Origin: CAVVFX01 sp963747535
GTDB taxonomy: Bacteria; Acidobacteriota; Terriglobia; Bryobacterales; Bryobacteraceae
Reading direction: 5' to 3'
NCBI GenBank assembly: GCA_963747535.1
Contig: CAVVFX010000024.1
Coordinates: forward strand, 1-47,842
DNA length: 47,842 nt
This document shows, piece after piece, positions 35,783 through 44,233 of this stretch (its first letter is position 1; each line of letters begins with the position of its first letter). Below the pieces are notes generated by a model that saw only the letters and a program-made list of their open reading frames with translations, was not told the origin of the DNA and ran no database searches. A program made the position numbers and the translations under genes.

Positions 35783-37404
35783 AGAAAGCTCTCGCAGTCC
35801 TCTCGGTGGTGATCGCCGCTGCGCAGAATCCCGACTTCCGCAACGTGGCGCAGCAAGCCGGATTGACAGCGCCCGTCCCCAACGGCGGCAGCACTTCCAA
35901 GCAATTCATCATCGAGACAACCGGCAGCGGGGTGGCATTCATCGACTACGACAACGACGGTCTCGCCGACATTTTCATCGCCTCGGGTCCCGGCTCTCCC
36001 AGCCGGATGTACCACAACGAAGGCGGCGGGAAATTCCGTGACGTCTCTGAATCCCTGGGGTTCACCCGGACAGGTTGGGCGCAGGGAGTCTGCGCCGGTG
36101 ACTACGATAATGACGGCTATACCGATCTGTTCGTCACCTACTGGGGACAGAATGTACTCTATCGAAACATAGAGGGGCGCCGCTTCGAGGACGTCACCGC
36201 GAAGGTTCATCTCACCCAGGACCGGATTCGCTATAACACCGGTTGCGCATTTATCGACTACGATAACGACGGAAGACTCGACCTCTTTGTCGCGAATTAT
36301 TTGAAATTCGATTTCAATGCTACTCCCAAGCCAGGCGCGAATCCGTATTGTTTCTATCGCGGCATAGCTGTGAATTGCGGTCCGCGCGGACTTCCCTTCG
36401 ATCGCAATATCCTCTATCACAACGAGGGCGGCGTTTTTCGCGACGTCTCCGACGAAAGCGGCGTCTCGAAACCCGACGGCAATTACTCACTCGGAGTCCT
36501 TACAGGTGATTTCAACAGCGATGGACTAACCGACATCTATGTGGCGAGCGATCAGACTCCGTCGATCCTCTATATCAATCAGGGAAACGGGAAGTTCGTG
36601 GACGAGGCGTTGCTTCGCGGCGCCGCGCTCGACGATAACGGCAAGGCGCTGTCCGGCATGGGCGTGGCTGCCGCGGACTATCTGCACGAAGGGCTCCCCT
36701 CGATATTCCGGACCAATTTCTCGGATGAGCTCGAAACGCTGTATCGCAACCAGGGGAAGGGCGAGTTTCAGGATGTCAGCGTGGAAGCGGGCATGGGCCG
36801 AAACACGCGCTTCGTCGGCTGGGGCTGCGGGTTCTTCGATTTCGACAATGACGGCTGGCCCGATCTATTACTGGTGAATGGTCACGCGTTCCCGGAGGTC
36901 GACCGCCTGAAGATCGACATCCACTATCGGGATCGTGCCATTCTCTACCACAACGATCATGGTAAGTTTGTCGATATCTCGGAATCCGCCGGTCCTGGCA
37001 TCATGGAGAAGCATTCCTCGCGCGGACTAGCGTTCGCGGACTATGACAATGATGGATCGGTCGAAGCTGTGGTGAACAATCAAAACGAGGCGCCATCGCT
37101 GCTGCGGCTCGCCGTCAAATCATCGAATCATTGGATCGAGCTGAAGCTCGAAGGCGTGAAATCTAATCGCAGCGCGATCGGTGCCCGCGTGCGAGTCACG
37201 GCGGGCGGGTTCGTTCAGACCGCAGAGGTGAGAAGCGGTGGCAGTTATCTCTCGCAGAGCGATCTGCGTCTGCACTTCGGACTGGGTGGCGCCGGTAAGG
37301 TAGACAAAATCGAGATCTTCTGGCCAGGTGGGGGAACGCAGATCGAAACCGCCTTACCTGCCGATCGAATCATCGCCATCCGTCAACGGGGAGACGGAGC
37401 TTAG
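35779..37404 (+). CDS. Exported FG-GAP/ASPIC-UnbV protein (CRTAC1-like)
   Basis: A 541-aa protein starting at GTG 35779, within GTGA of the previous stop. A short signal (KKALAVLSVVIAAAQ) leads into a seven-blade-like FG-GAP propeller with FIDYDNDGLADIFI, DYDNDGYTDLFV, DYDNDGRLDLFV, DFNSDGLTDIYV and DFDNDGWPDLLL. Residues about 450-537 are ASPIC/UnbV (SNRSAIGARVRVTAGG...LRLHFGLGG...IEIFWPGG). Length and layout match CRTAC1-type proteins common in Acidobacteria. The role is probably adhesion or calcium-dependent binding at the cell surface. It is a paralogue of 44234-45898 and of the N-terminal two-thirds of 31382-34591. It is the last gene of the operon. Confidence 0.93.
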   Translation: MKKALAVLSVVIAAAQNPDFRNVAQQAGLTAPVPNGGSTSKQFIIETTGSGVAFIDYDNDGLADIFIASGPGSPSRMYHNEGGGKFRDVSESLGFTRTGWAQGVCAGDYDNDGYTDLFVTYWGQNVLYRNIEGRRFEDVTAKVHLTQDRIRYNTGCAFIDYDNDGRLDLFVANYLKFDFNATPKPGANPYCFYRGIAVNCGPRGLPFDRNILYHNEGGVFRDVSDESGVSKPDGNYSLGVLTGDFNSDGLTDIYVASDQTPSILYINQGNGKFVDEALLRGAALDDNGKALSGMGVAAADYLHEGLPSIFRTNFSDELETLYRNQGKGEFQDVSVEAGMGRNTRFVGWGCGFFDFDNDGWPDLLLVNGHAFPEVDRLKIDIHYRDRAILYHNDHGKFVDISESAGPGIMEKHSSRGLAFADYDNDGSVEAVVNNQNEAPSLLRLAVKSSNHWIELKLEGVKSNRSAIGARVRVTAGGFVQTAEVRSGGSYLSQSDLRLHFGLGGAGKVDKIEIFWPGGGTQIETALPADRIIAIRQRGDGA

Positions 37405-37412
37405 GAGGCTGC

Positions 37413-37465
37413 TGTCTGGGTGAGCGTGGGGCAGCCAATCCTGGCTGCCCCACAGAGTACCTCCT
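37413..37465. terminator. Nested hairpin after UnbV operon
   Basis: An inner perfect 12-bp stem, GTGGGGCAGCCA (37426-37437) with TGGCTGCCCCAC (37442-37453) and a 4-nt loop, is framed by an outer AGGAGG/CCTCCT pair (37413-37418, 37460-37465). It starts nine bases after the operon's stop codon. No T tract follows, so it may act as an RNA 3'-end stabiliser as much as a terminator. Confidence 0.55.
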
Positions 37466-37496
37466 TAGTCCGTAAATAGAATTGCGTTGTGTTCAT

Positions 37497-37534
37497 AAGT
37501 AGGAACGGCCCGCCGAAGCAGGCCGTTCTTACTT
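37497..37534. terminator. Long inverted repeat between convergent genes
   Basis: Arms AAGTAGGAACGGCC (37497-37510) and GGCCGTTCTTACTT (37521-37534) form a 14-bp stem with one G-U pair and a 10-nt loop. It lies just past the stop of receptor 3 on the other strand and can act in both directions. The sequence could also be a dispersed REP-like element. Confidence 0.55.
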
Positions 37535-37555
37535 GTATGTGATTGTCGCGACCGC

Positions 37556-40500
37556 TTAGAACGCCAGCCGGAGCGAGAACTGCAGGTGGCGCTCGGTTCC
37601 CGCCACGCTGCTGGTGATGACTCCGAAGTTACCATTCCCGCCGACAGTCTTCGAATCGCCATAACTCACGTCAGGCGCGCTCAACACCGTGAAGTTGGTG
37701 AGATTGACAGCCTCGCCGCGGAACTGAAGATTGAACCGCTCCGTAAGTTTGAAGTTCTTGAAGATCGAGAAGTCCAAAGTCTCCGTTGGAGGGCCGGTAA
37801 TCGACTGCAGGCCGACATCGCCGCCTGTCGCGATGCCGAGAGCCTGATTCGAATAAGCGACGGTATATGCGCTCGTGTCGAAGTACTCGTTAGGAGTGCG
37901 TCCGCCCGAAGGGGCTGAGTTGCCGTTGCCGGTGTAGCCCTGAGCATAGTCGGGAAGACAGCGGCTCCAGACACCATGACAATTGGCTCCCGCGATGGTC
38001 AGCGGTTGGCCGGTCCGGAGCGTCAGGATACCATTCATCTGCCAGCCACCCGCGATCAGGTCGGCGGCACGGTTCATGTTGCTACCAAACTGCTTACCCC
38101 TACCGAACGGCAATTCGTAGTTGAAGCTGGTAGTCAGGCTATGCCGGATATCCCATGCTGCGCTGGAATATGCAGTTCCCTGGTTGGTCTGCGAAATCGG
38201 CGACAAGTTGCTCGAACCGCTTAACGGGGTACCGCTGTCCGCGAGTGTGTGGCTCCAGACATAGGAGGTCAGGAACTGCAACCCGTGGCTGAATCGCTTT
38301 TCGAGCTTCACCGACGCTGCCGTGTAGTTGCCGTAGCCGAAGGATGAAGTCATCGAAAGGCCGTTACCGATGGACTGGCAAGTTGGACATGCCGGTTGAA
38401 TGTATTGTAAATTCGCCGAACTGATCGCCGTGTTGAAAGTGCCGAGGTTCGGGTACGGGTCGGAGTTCCAGAGAATCACCTGATGCGCCTGATGGTTGCC
38501 CTCGTAACCGACTTCGAGAGCCATATCGCCTGGCAACTCACGCTGGACGATAACATTCCACTTATGCACCAGCGGATTGTCGAAACCCGGTTGCACGCCG
38601 CGCATCGAAACGCCCGCATTAAGTGTGAACGGACTCGCTGGATATCCACCAGTGAAGCCGCCCGGGAAGAAATAACAGTTGAGACACTGCGACTGGCTTA
38701 CACCCACATACGTGCTGTTGCCCTGGTAGCGGGTCATATTGACTGTTTCATTGAACGGCACACCTTCGCCGCGGTTGGGGCTGCCGCCCTGATTCTCTTC
38801 ACCACCGTAGAAGATGCCGTAGCCAAGGCGAAGAACGGTCTTGTTGGCAAACCTGTATGCGAGGCCGATACGCGGACCGAAGTCCAACTTATCCCACGGG
38901 ATCATATAATTCGAAACCTGGCAGCGGCTAACCGTCACAGTCGGGAACAGAGCCCCGAAGTTCGGAGGCAACGCTGCTGAATTGCAATTACCGCCCTGCG
39001 GGATGTAGAGAGTGTTGTTCTGCACGTCGAAGTTCGCCTGGCGCCCCCATTGCTCGCCGATCGGCGACCACAACTCATAACGGACACCGAGGTTCACAGT
39101 CAGTTTCGAGTTCACTTTCCAGTCGTCCTGAGCGTAACCTGCGTAAGCAATCTTCTGCGACGAAACAAAGTTCGTGGTCGAGATGTTGCCGCTGTCGATC
39201 ACGCCTAACAGAGCCGAAGCCATTGAATCACCGGTCAGACTGCTGACACTCGATCCATTAGAGGCGTTGTTTCCCGACGGGAACGCGGTCTCGTTATTGC
39301 TGAAAGCGAGATTACCGTGAGGATCGGGAACCTGGAAGAACGGGAATTTCACGGAGCGGAATTCAAAGCCGAACTTATACGCGTGGGCGCCCTTGCTGAT
39401 CGCGACGTTCTGGACGAAGTCCCAGACATTATTGAATTCCTTGGTCGGGACCCAGTCAACGGCGCCAACAGTCGGATACCCGTTTCCGAAACTGATCTGC
39501 GGAAGTCCGCCGTTGTTGGCAGTGGCAGTCGTGGGGTTGTAGCCGCCGATACCGTACAGCGCAAACATGTCGGTGCCCGGGTTAGCTCCGATACGCGACG
39601 TCACCAGACGCGTGAAGCCCAGGCGGGTTTCGGTCACCAGGCTGGGGCTCCAGACGCGGGTATAACTCATCTGGGCGTTGCGGCTGAGGTCGATTTCACC
39701 CGCGCCGTTGAAACCGGTATCGTCGAGGGCGCCCGGGAGCGGAGGCCCGTCGGTCTTGGAGGTATCCGACCAGCTCAAAGATCCGAAGAGGCTGTCCTTC
39801 TCGCTGAGGCGATAGTCTACGCGGCCGTCTCCCTGATCGGTAGTCAGAGCCCCGGGCGTGTTGTAGTAATAATCGTTAGTCGGCGCATTGCCGGTAATGA
39901 CCGTCTGGTTGGGATTCGGATAGAGCTGGATGATCTTGGCCCACGCGGGATCCATTCGGCTGAGGGGAATGATGTTCCCAACGAATGGCGTCCGCGACAC
40001 CGGGATCTGAAAACCGGCGGCATTGGTCTGATAGGTGGTCGAGGCCGGGTCGAAGATCATGCCCTTCTGGATTGAGATCGGATTGCCGTTGACATCGGTT
40101 CCGGTATAGGTCGACCCCAGGAGGCTGGAGAAATTGCCGTTCTTCATCGCCGCTGTGGGAATCGTGGTGTATCCCGAGTAACCGAGGTTGGTGACCGAAC
40201 CGCCGGAATCGGCGATGCGCGTTCCCTGGTAGTCACCGAAGATAAAGAGCCTGTTCTTAATGATCGGGCCGCCGGCCGTTGCGCCAAACTGGTTCTGCAC
40301 GAAGGGTCCGCGCGGCTGGCCCGCACGATTGTTCGTCCAGGTATTCGCATCCAGATCCCGGTTCTGCAGATATTCGAATACGCTGCCGTGGAGCGCGTTC
40401 GTGCCGGACTTGAGGGTCACGTTGATGACGCCACCTGCCGCGCGCCCATACTCGGCGCTGTAGCCGTTGGTCTGAATGCTCACTTCGCTGACGGCGTCAA

Positions 40501-41143
40501 TAGCAGGTCCAATCGCATAAGCCGTCTGATTCAGGAAGTCGATCGTGTTGATGTTGTTATCGACTCCGTTCAGCAGGAAGTTATTCTGGCCGTTTGAACG
40601 AACGCCGTTAGCCGAGAAACCGCCGTTCGCGGAATCGCGCGCGCCCTGTTCCGCGGGCACAACGCCCGGCGACAGACGAGCAAGATATGTTAGATTGCGT
40701 GTCCCGCCTAAGGGGACATCAGTAACGGTCTTGCTGTCCAGCGCCGCCCCGACCTGAGTGCTTTCGGTCTGGAGCAGAGGCGCGGATGCGGCCACTTCGA
40801 CGGTTTGGCCGATATCGCCGACGGTAAGAGTGATATTGACACCGGTACGTTCACCGGGTGTCAGGACTACGTCTTTCTGTTCAGACTTCTTGAACCCGGG
40901 CGCGCTGACGGTGACGGTGTAAGTGGAAGCTTTCAACGCAGGGCGAACAAATTCACCCAAGCTGTTAGTCGTGATTTCGTAGACCTGGCCTGTGTCGACT
41001 TCGGTTATTTTGACTAATGCGTTGGCGATGACGCCGCCTGAAGAATCGGTAATGGTACCGGCAAGAGTTGATAGATCGCGTTGCGCAAACACTGCGCACG
41101 CACAAACGGAGCCTAGCAGAGCGATACGGAGCCCCTTGAACAT
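37556..41143 (-). CDS. TonB-dependent receptor 3, Oar-like
   Basis: An 1195-aa outer-membrane receptor, longer than receptors 1 and 2 and of another subgroup. A Sec signal ends CACAVFAQ. A carboxypeptidase-regulatory-like domain spans about 25-110 (LAGTITDSSGGVIANALV...SLGEFVRPALKASTY). The plug has DVPLGGTRNLTYLARLSPGV and NGQNNFLLNGVDNN, then YSAEYGRAAGGVINVTLKSGTN. The barrel ends HLQFSLRLAF. GAGGAGGG just upstream of the ATG is a very strong ribosome-binding site, with a hairpin directly before it. It stands alone, without enzyme genes attached, and converges with the UnbV operon. Ligand unknown. Confidence 0.95.
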   Translation of the reverse strand: MFKGLRIALLGSVCACAVFAQRDLSTLAGTITDSSGGVIANALVKITEVDTGQVYEITTNSLGEFVRPALKASTYTVTVSAPGFKKSEQKDVVLTPGERTGVNITLTVGDIGQTVEVAASAPLLQTESTQVGAALDSKTVTDVPLGGTRNLTYLARLSPGVVPAEQGARDSANGGFSANGVRSNGQNNFLLNGVDNNINTIDFLNQTAYAIGPAIDAVSEVSIQTNGYSAEYGRAAGGVINVTLKSGTNALHGSVFEYLQNRDLDANTWTNNRAGQPRGPFVQNQFGATAGGPIIKNRLFIFGDYQGTRIADSGGSVTNLGYSGYTTIPTAAMKNGNFSSLLGSTYTGTDVNGNPISIQKGMIFDPASTTYQTNAAGFQIPVSRTPFVGNIIPLSRMDPAWAKIIQLYPNPNQTVITGNAPTNDYYYNTPGALTTDQGDGRVDYRLSEKDSLFGSLSWSDTSKTDGPPLPGALDDTGFNGAGEIDLSRNAQMSYTRVWSPSLVTETRLGFTRLVTSRIGANPGTDMFALYGIGGYNPTTATANNGGLPQISFGNGYPTVGAVDWVPTKEFNNVWDFVQNVAISKGAHAYKFGFEFRSVKFPFFQVPDPHGNLAFSNNETAFPSGNNASNGSSVSSLTGDSMASALLGVIDSGNISTTNFVSSQKIAYAGYAQDDWKVNSKLTVNLGVRYELWSPIGEQWGRQANFDVQNNTLYIPQGGNCNSAALPPNFGALFPTVTVSRCQVSNYMIPWDKLDFGPRIGLAYRFANKTVLRLGYGIFYGGEENQGGSPNRGEGVPFNETVNMTRYQGNSTYVGVSQSQCLNCYFFPGGFTGGYPASPFTLNAGVSMRGVQPGFDNPLVHKWNVIVQRELPGDMALEVGYEGNHQAHQVILWNSDPYPNLGTFNTAISSANLQYIQPACPTCQSIGNGLSMTSSFGYGNYTAASVKLEKRFSHGLQFLTSYVWSHTLADSGTPLSGSSNLSPISQTNQGTAYSSAAWDIRHSLTTSFNYELPFGRGKQFGSNMNRAADLIAGGWQMNGILTLRTGQPLTIAGANCHGVWSRCLPDYAQGYTGNGNSAPSGGRTPNEYFDTSAYTVAYSNQALGIATGGDVGLQSITGPPTETLDFSIFKNFKLTERFNLQFRGEAVNLTNFTVLSAPDVSYGDSKTVGGNGNFGVITSSVAGTERHLQFSLRLAF

Positions 41144-41153
41144 TTACCCTCCT

Positions 41154-41176
41154 CATTCTGCACCCTGGGCAGAATG
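41154..41176 (-). promoter_or_regulatory. Leader hairpin next to receptor 3 ribosome-binding site
   Basis: Perfect 8-bp arms CATTCTGC (41154-41161) and GCAGAATG (41169-41176) with a 7-nt loop. In the receptor 3 mRNA the hairpin ends right at the GAGGAGGG ribosome-binding site. It could modulate initiation or protect the 5' end. Confidence 0.45.
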
Positions 41177-41405
41177 GACTGGGATGAATCGTATCACTAC
41201 CGAACTCCGGAATCAATAGCTTCGCTACAGAATGTAAGTGCCTTTGTATCGTACGCTTCGGTTATAAAGAAGCCTTTAGCGGGAGAGCAACTCATTATAC
41301 AATTGAAACTCAATTGCTATACGATAAAAGAGGATGTAAGGATGATAAGACGTCTAACTCGAACGACGAATAGCGCTCAGTACAAATCATTGTGCGAAAA
41401 GGACA

Positions 41406-41449
41406 AGGGATCTCGCTGGTGAATAGACGCAGATACAGCGTCGAGATCC
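41406..41449 (-). terminator. Terminator of cytochrome c gene
   Basis: Arms GGGATCTCG (41406-41414) and CGAGATCCC (41441-41449) form a 9-bp stem, extended by CTG/CAG across a 3-nt bulge. On the minus strand it lies 17 nt past the cytochrome stop and is followed by the pyrimidine-rich TTGTCCTTTT. Confidence 0.55.
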
Positions 41450-41465
41450 CAGGCCGACGCGGTCA

Positions 41466-41891
41466 CTACTTCTGCTGCAGTGATTCGATGTAGTGGGTCA
41501 GATTCGAGATTCGGAGCTCCACCTCACGTGGGGTGGTGCTACCGATCGAACCGAGGACCTCGCCCCAGACCGGCATCTCCTTCGACCCATGGGACGTCAC
41601 ATCGCCGTCCTTGATGACTGTGACTACACGGAAGCCAGGGAATTTGCCCTGATTGTCTTTGCTGAGCATGGTGAGATCAGGCGGAGGCGTCTTTAGCGCG
41701 GGGGCCGCGGGGCCGTGACCCTTGGCATCGATTCCATGGCAGGAAGCGCAGTATGCCTTAAACATTTCGGGCCCGGAAGAGGCAGAAGTGGAAACGACCG
41801 ATGTCTGCTTAACCTTAGGCGTAGAATCAGCCGCAAACAAGGCCGCTGGAACGAGCAGGAGCGTGGAAAGAATGAATCGGGGACGTAACAC
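41466..41891 (-). CDS. Secreted monohaem cytochrome c
   Basis: A 141-aa periplasmic electron carrier. A Sec signal (FILSTLLLVPAALFA) precedes a linker and one class I haem c site, CASCH at residues 48-52. The distal ligand is probably Met106 in KEMPVWG. The start is GTG 41891 with AAGGGA six bases upstream. It is transcribed divergently from the seven-haem cytochrome gene, so the two may exchange electrons or share control. It has its own terminator. Confidence 0.92.
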   Translation of the reverse strand: MLRPRFILSTLLLVPAALFAADSTPKVKQTSVVSTSASSGPEMFKAYCASCHGIDAKGHGPAAPALKTPPPDLTMLSKDNQGKFPGFRVVTVIKDGDVTSHGSKEMPVWGEVLGSIGSTTPREVELRISNLTHYIESLQQK

Positions 41892-42058
41892 AAGTTTCCC
41901 TTTCTACCTCAAGGGTAGGTCCGGTCGCGGGAATATTCCAATACTTTATTGGTCAGATACTTTGGAGTAACGTCGGGCAGGGATCAAGATGGTTCGAAGA
42001 GTCCCTGACGAAAACGTCTCGACGAACCAGTTCAGAACCGGCGTAGAATCAAGATTCA

Positions 42059-44233
42059 ATGGCGCGTCTTCCCCTGTTTGCGGTAGTGCTGTCACTGGGC
42101 TTGCCCGCGTCAGCCCAAACGAGTTCTGGAGCCTCCCAAGTAAGTACAAGTAATCGACATGTAGATTCGAACGTCTGCGCCACGTGCCATCGGGAAATCG
42201 CGGCGAACTACGCGCGCACCGGAATGGGCCGGTCGTTCTTTATACCGGCGACCGCCAATACGATTGAGGACTATGCGAACACCCCGCAGTATTACCATGC
42301 CCTTTCCGACAGCCATTACGCGATGACAATCCGAGACGGCCAGTATTTCCAGCGCCGCTGGCAACTGGACGGCGGGGGCAAAGAGATCAACTCCGAAGAA
42401 CTGAAGATCGATTATGTAATGGGTTCGGGGAACCATGCCCGCTCTTATCTGCATCGCACCGAGCGTGGCATGCTGATCGAGTTGCCACTCGGCTGGTATC
42501 CCGATAAAGGTGGGGGATGGGGCATGGTGCCAGGGTCTGACACGGAACATCCGCAGACCCGCAGGTTCGTCTCTTATAAGTGCATGTTTTGCCATAACGG
42601 CTATCCGAACATCCCGGCCGGCAACCAGGCGCCCGGTAGTGAGCCTGTCTTTCTCGGAAAACTTCCGCAGGGAATCGATTGCCAGCGATGCCACGGTCCA
42701 GGGGCAGACCATGTTCGAACCGCCGGTCGGGCGAGCATCGTGAATCCGGCGAAACTGAGTCCCGAGCGGAGAATGGAGGTGTGTATGCAGTGCCACCTCG
42801 AAACCACCAGCGGCCGGATCCCGGCGGTGCTCCAGCGATTCGACCGCGGGACGTTCTCGTATATTCCCGGGCGGCCATTGGAGGATTTCGCGATTTCTTT
42901 CGACCACGCGCCTGGCACGGGGCACGAAGACAAATTCGAGGCAGTAAGCTCGGCCTACCGGCTCCGGCAATCGCGCTGTTTCCTCAACAGTGGTGGGAAA
43001 TTGGAATGCGCTACTTGTCATGATCCACATCGGATTCCTCGCGGCGAGGATGCGATCCGACAGTATTCCAGCGCTTGTTTGCAATGTCATGGGTCAATCC
43101 TTTCAGCTGGGCATCCGGCAGGCCTAGCAGCTACGGCAGCCGACTGCATTTCGTGTCATATGCCGAAGCGCCGGGTGGAGGACGCCCCGCACGTGATCAT
43201 GACCGATCATCTGATTCAGCGGCACGCGCCCGCCAACGCGCTCGTCGAATTCGCCGAGCACCCGGCGGAAGAGTATCACGGGGAGGTGGTGCCTTACTAT
43301 CCATCGCCGCTGCCGGAGACTCCGCAAAACGCCTTGTACCGCGCGGTGGCGCAGGTGGGGCTCGAAAACAATGTGGCGTCGGGACTGCCGGAACTGGTAC
43401 GGCTGGTCGATGAAATCAAACCGCAGGAGGCGGAGTTCTATCTAGTCCTGGGTGACGGCTGGAAGAGTCTGGGAAAACCGCAAAAAGCGGCGGTCGCGTA
43501 CCAGCAGGCATTACAAGTCAAGCCCGATTCCGCGCGTGCCATGCGGGCTCTCGCGGCGGTCGATCCGCTGCACGCCGAGCAGATTCTCGCACATGCGGTG
43601 CAGATCGCGCCAAACGATCCGGAATCGTGGTTTCGATACGGAGTGCTGACCTCATCCGCGGAAAGAATCCAGAAGGCCATTACGCTCGATCCGTGGCTCC
43701 CTGATCAATCTCGCAGGCTGGCGGAAATGAGCCATGCGGAGCCGGCGCTGCAGGATGCACTTCGAACCGATCCTTTCGATGATGCGGCGTGGGATCTGGG
43801 TGGTCGGCTCCTGGCAGAAAAAGGAGACTTTGCGCGCGCATTTTTCGACTTCGAACGCGCCATCAAGCTTCATCCCTACGCCCGGTACCTGTACGATTAC
43901 GCGCTGGCTCTGGTACGCGCCAACCGTTTCGACGAAGCGCAAACCGAAGCCGAAATGGCCGTACGGGCCGATGCAAACCTGGTAGAGGCACATGAGTTGC
44001 TCGGTGGCCTTCATGCAAGAAAGCAGGAATTACCGGCGGCGGCGCGGGAGTATGCGGCGGCACTGGCGTTGAAACCCGATCTGGCACGCATCCAGTTGCG
44101 GCTCGGAACAGTGCTCGCTGCGGCAGGGGATAAGGATGGAGCGGCGGCCCATTTGCGAGACGCGGCGCAGGGTAATGATGTCGCAGTTGCCCGGCAAGCG
44201 GCGCAAGCGCTGCGGGACATGGGAATCCGATAG
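42059..44233 (+). CDS. Seven-haem cytochrome c-TPR fusion
   Basis: A 724-aa periplasmic protein. After a Sec signal ending ASAQ, residues 35-380 carry seven CxxCH haem sites: 40-44, 175-179, 208-212, 242-246, 317-321, 340-344 and 363-367. Spacing and text (DCQRCHGPGADH, ECATCHDPHRIP, DCISCHMPKRR) fit the cytochrome c554/multihaem NrfA-HAO-related fold. Residues about 420-720 are TPRs (PQKAAVAYQQALQVKPDSARAM; DFARAFFDFERAIKLHPYARYL in part). It probably passes electrons while docking partner proteins. There is no obvious ribosome-binding site; GAATC-AA-GATTC lies right before the ATG. The UnbV gene begins at the base after its stop. Confidence 0.93.
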   Translation: MARLPLFAVVLSLGLPASAQTSSGASQVSTSNRHVDSNVCATCHREIAANYARTGMGRSFFIPATANTIEDYANTPQYYHALSDSHYAMTIRDGQYFQRRWQLDGGGKEINSEELKIDYVMGSGNHARSYLHRTERGMLIELPLGWYPDKGGGWGMVPGSDTEHPQTRRFVSYKCMFCHNGYPNIPAGNQAPGSEPVFLGKLPQGIDCQRCHGPGADHVRTAGRASIVNPAKLSPERRMEVCMQCHLETTSGRIPAVLQRFDRGTFSYIPGRPLEDFAISFDHAPGTGHEDKFEAVSSAYRLRQSRCFLNSGGKLECATCHDPHRIPRGEDAIRQYSSACLQCHGSILSAGHPAGLAATAADCISCHMPKRRVEDAPHVIMTDHLIQRHAPANALVEFAEHPAEEYHGEVVPYYPSPLPETPQNALYRAVAQVGLENNVASGLPELVRLVDEIKPQEAEFYLVLGDGWKSLGKPQKAAVAYQQALQVKPDSARAMRALAAVDPLHAEQILAHAVQIAPNDPESWFRYGVLTSSAERIQKAITLDPWLPDQSRRLAEMSHAEPALQDALRTDPFDDAAWDLGGRLLAEKGDFARAFFDFERAIKLHPYARYLYDYALALVRANRFDEAQTEAEMAVRADANLVEAHELLGGLHARKQELPAAAREYAAALALKPDLARIQLRLGTVLAAAGDKDGAAAHLRDAAQGNDVAVARQAAQALRDMGIR

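Larger units (their letters stand above)
41144..41465. promoter_or_regulatory. AT-richer leader region of receptor 3
   Basis: This 322-bp stretch separates receptor 3 from the cytochrome c gene, both leftward. It is clearly richer in A and T than its surroundings. It holds the receptor leader hairpin (41154-41176), two CAATTG palindromes near 41300-41316, an ATTATA at 41294-41299 (TATAAT on the minus strand, no good -35) and the terminator of the cytochrome gene (41406-41449). Confidence 0.5.

Noticed and set aside
41342..41422. A 26-codon frame preceded by GAGG in the leader region of receptor 3
   Set aside because: Very short, no conserved feature, and it runs into the cytochrome terminator; too weak to list as a gene.
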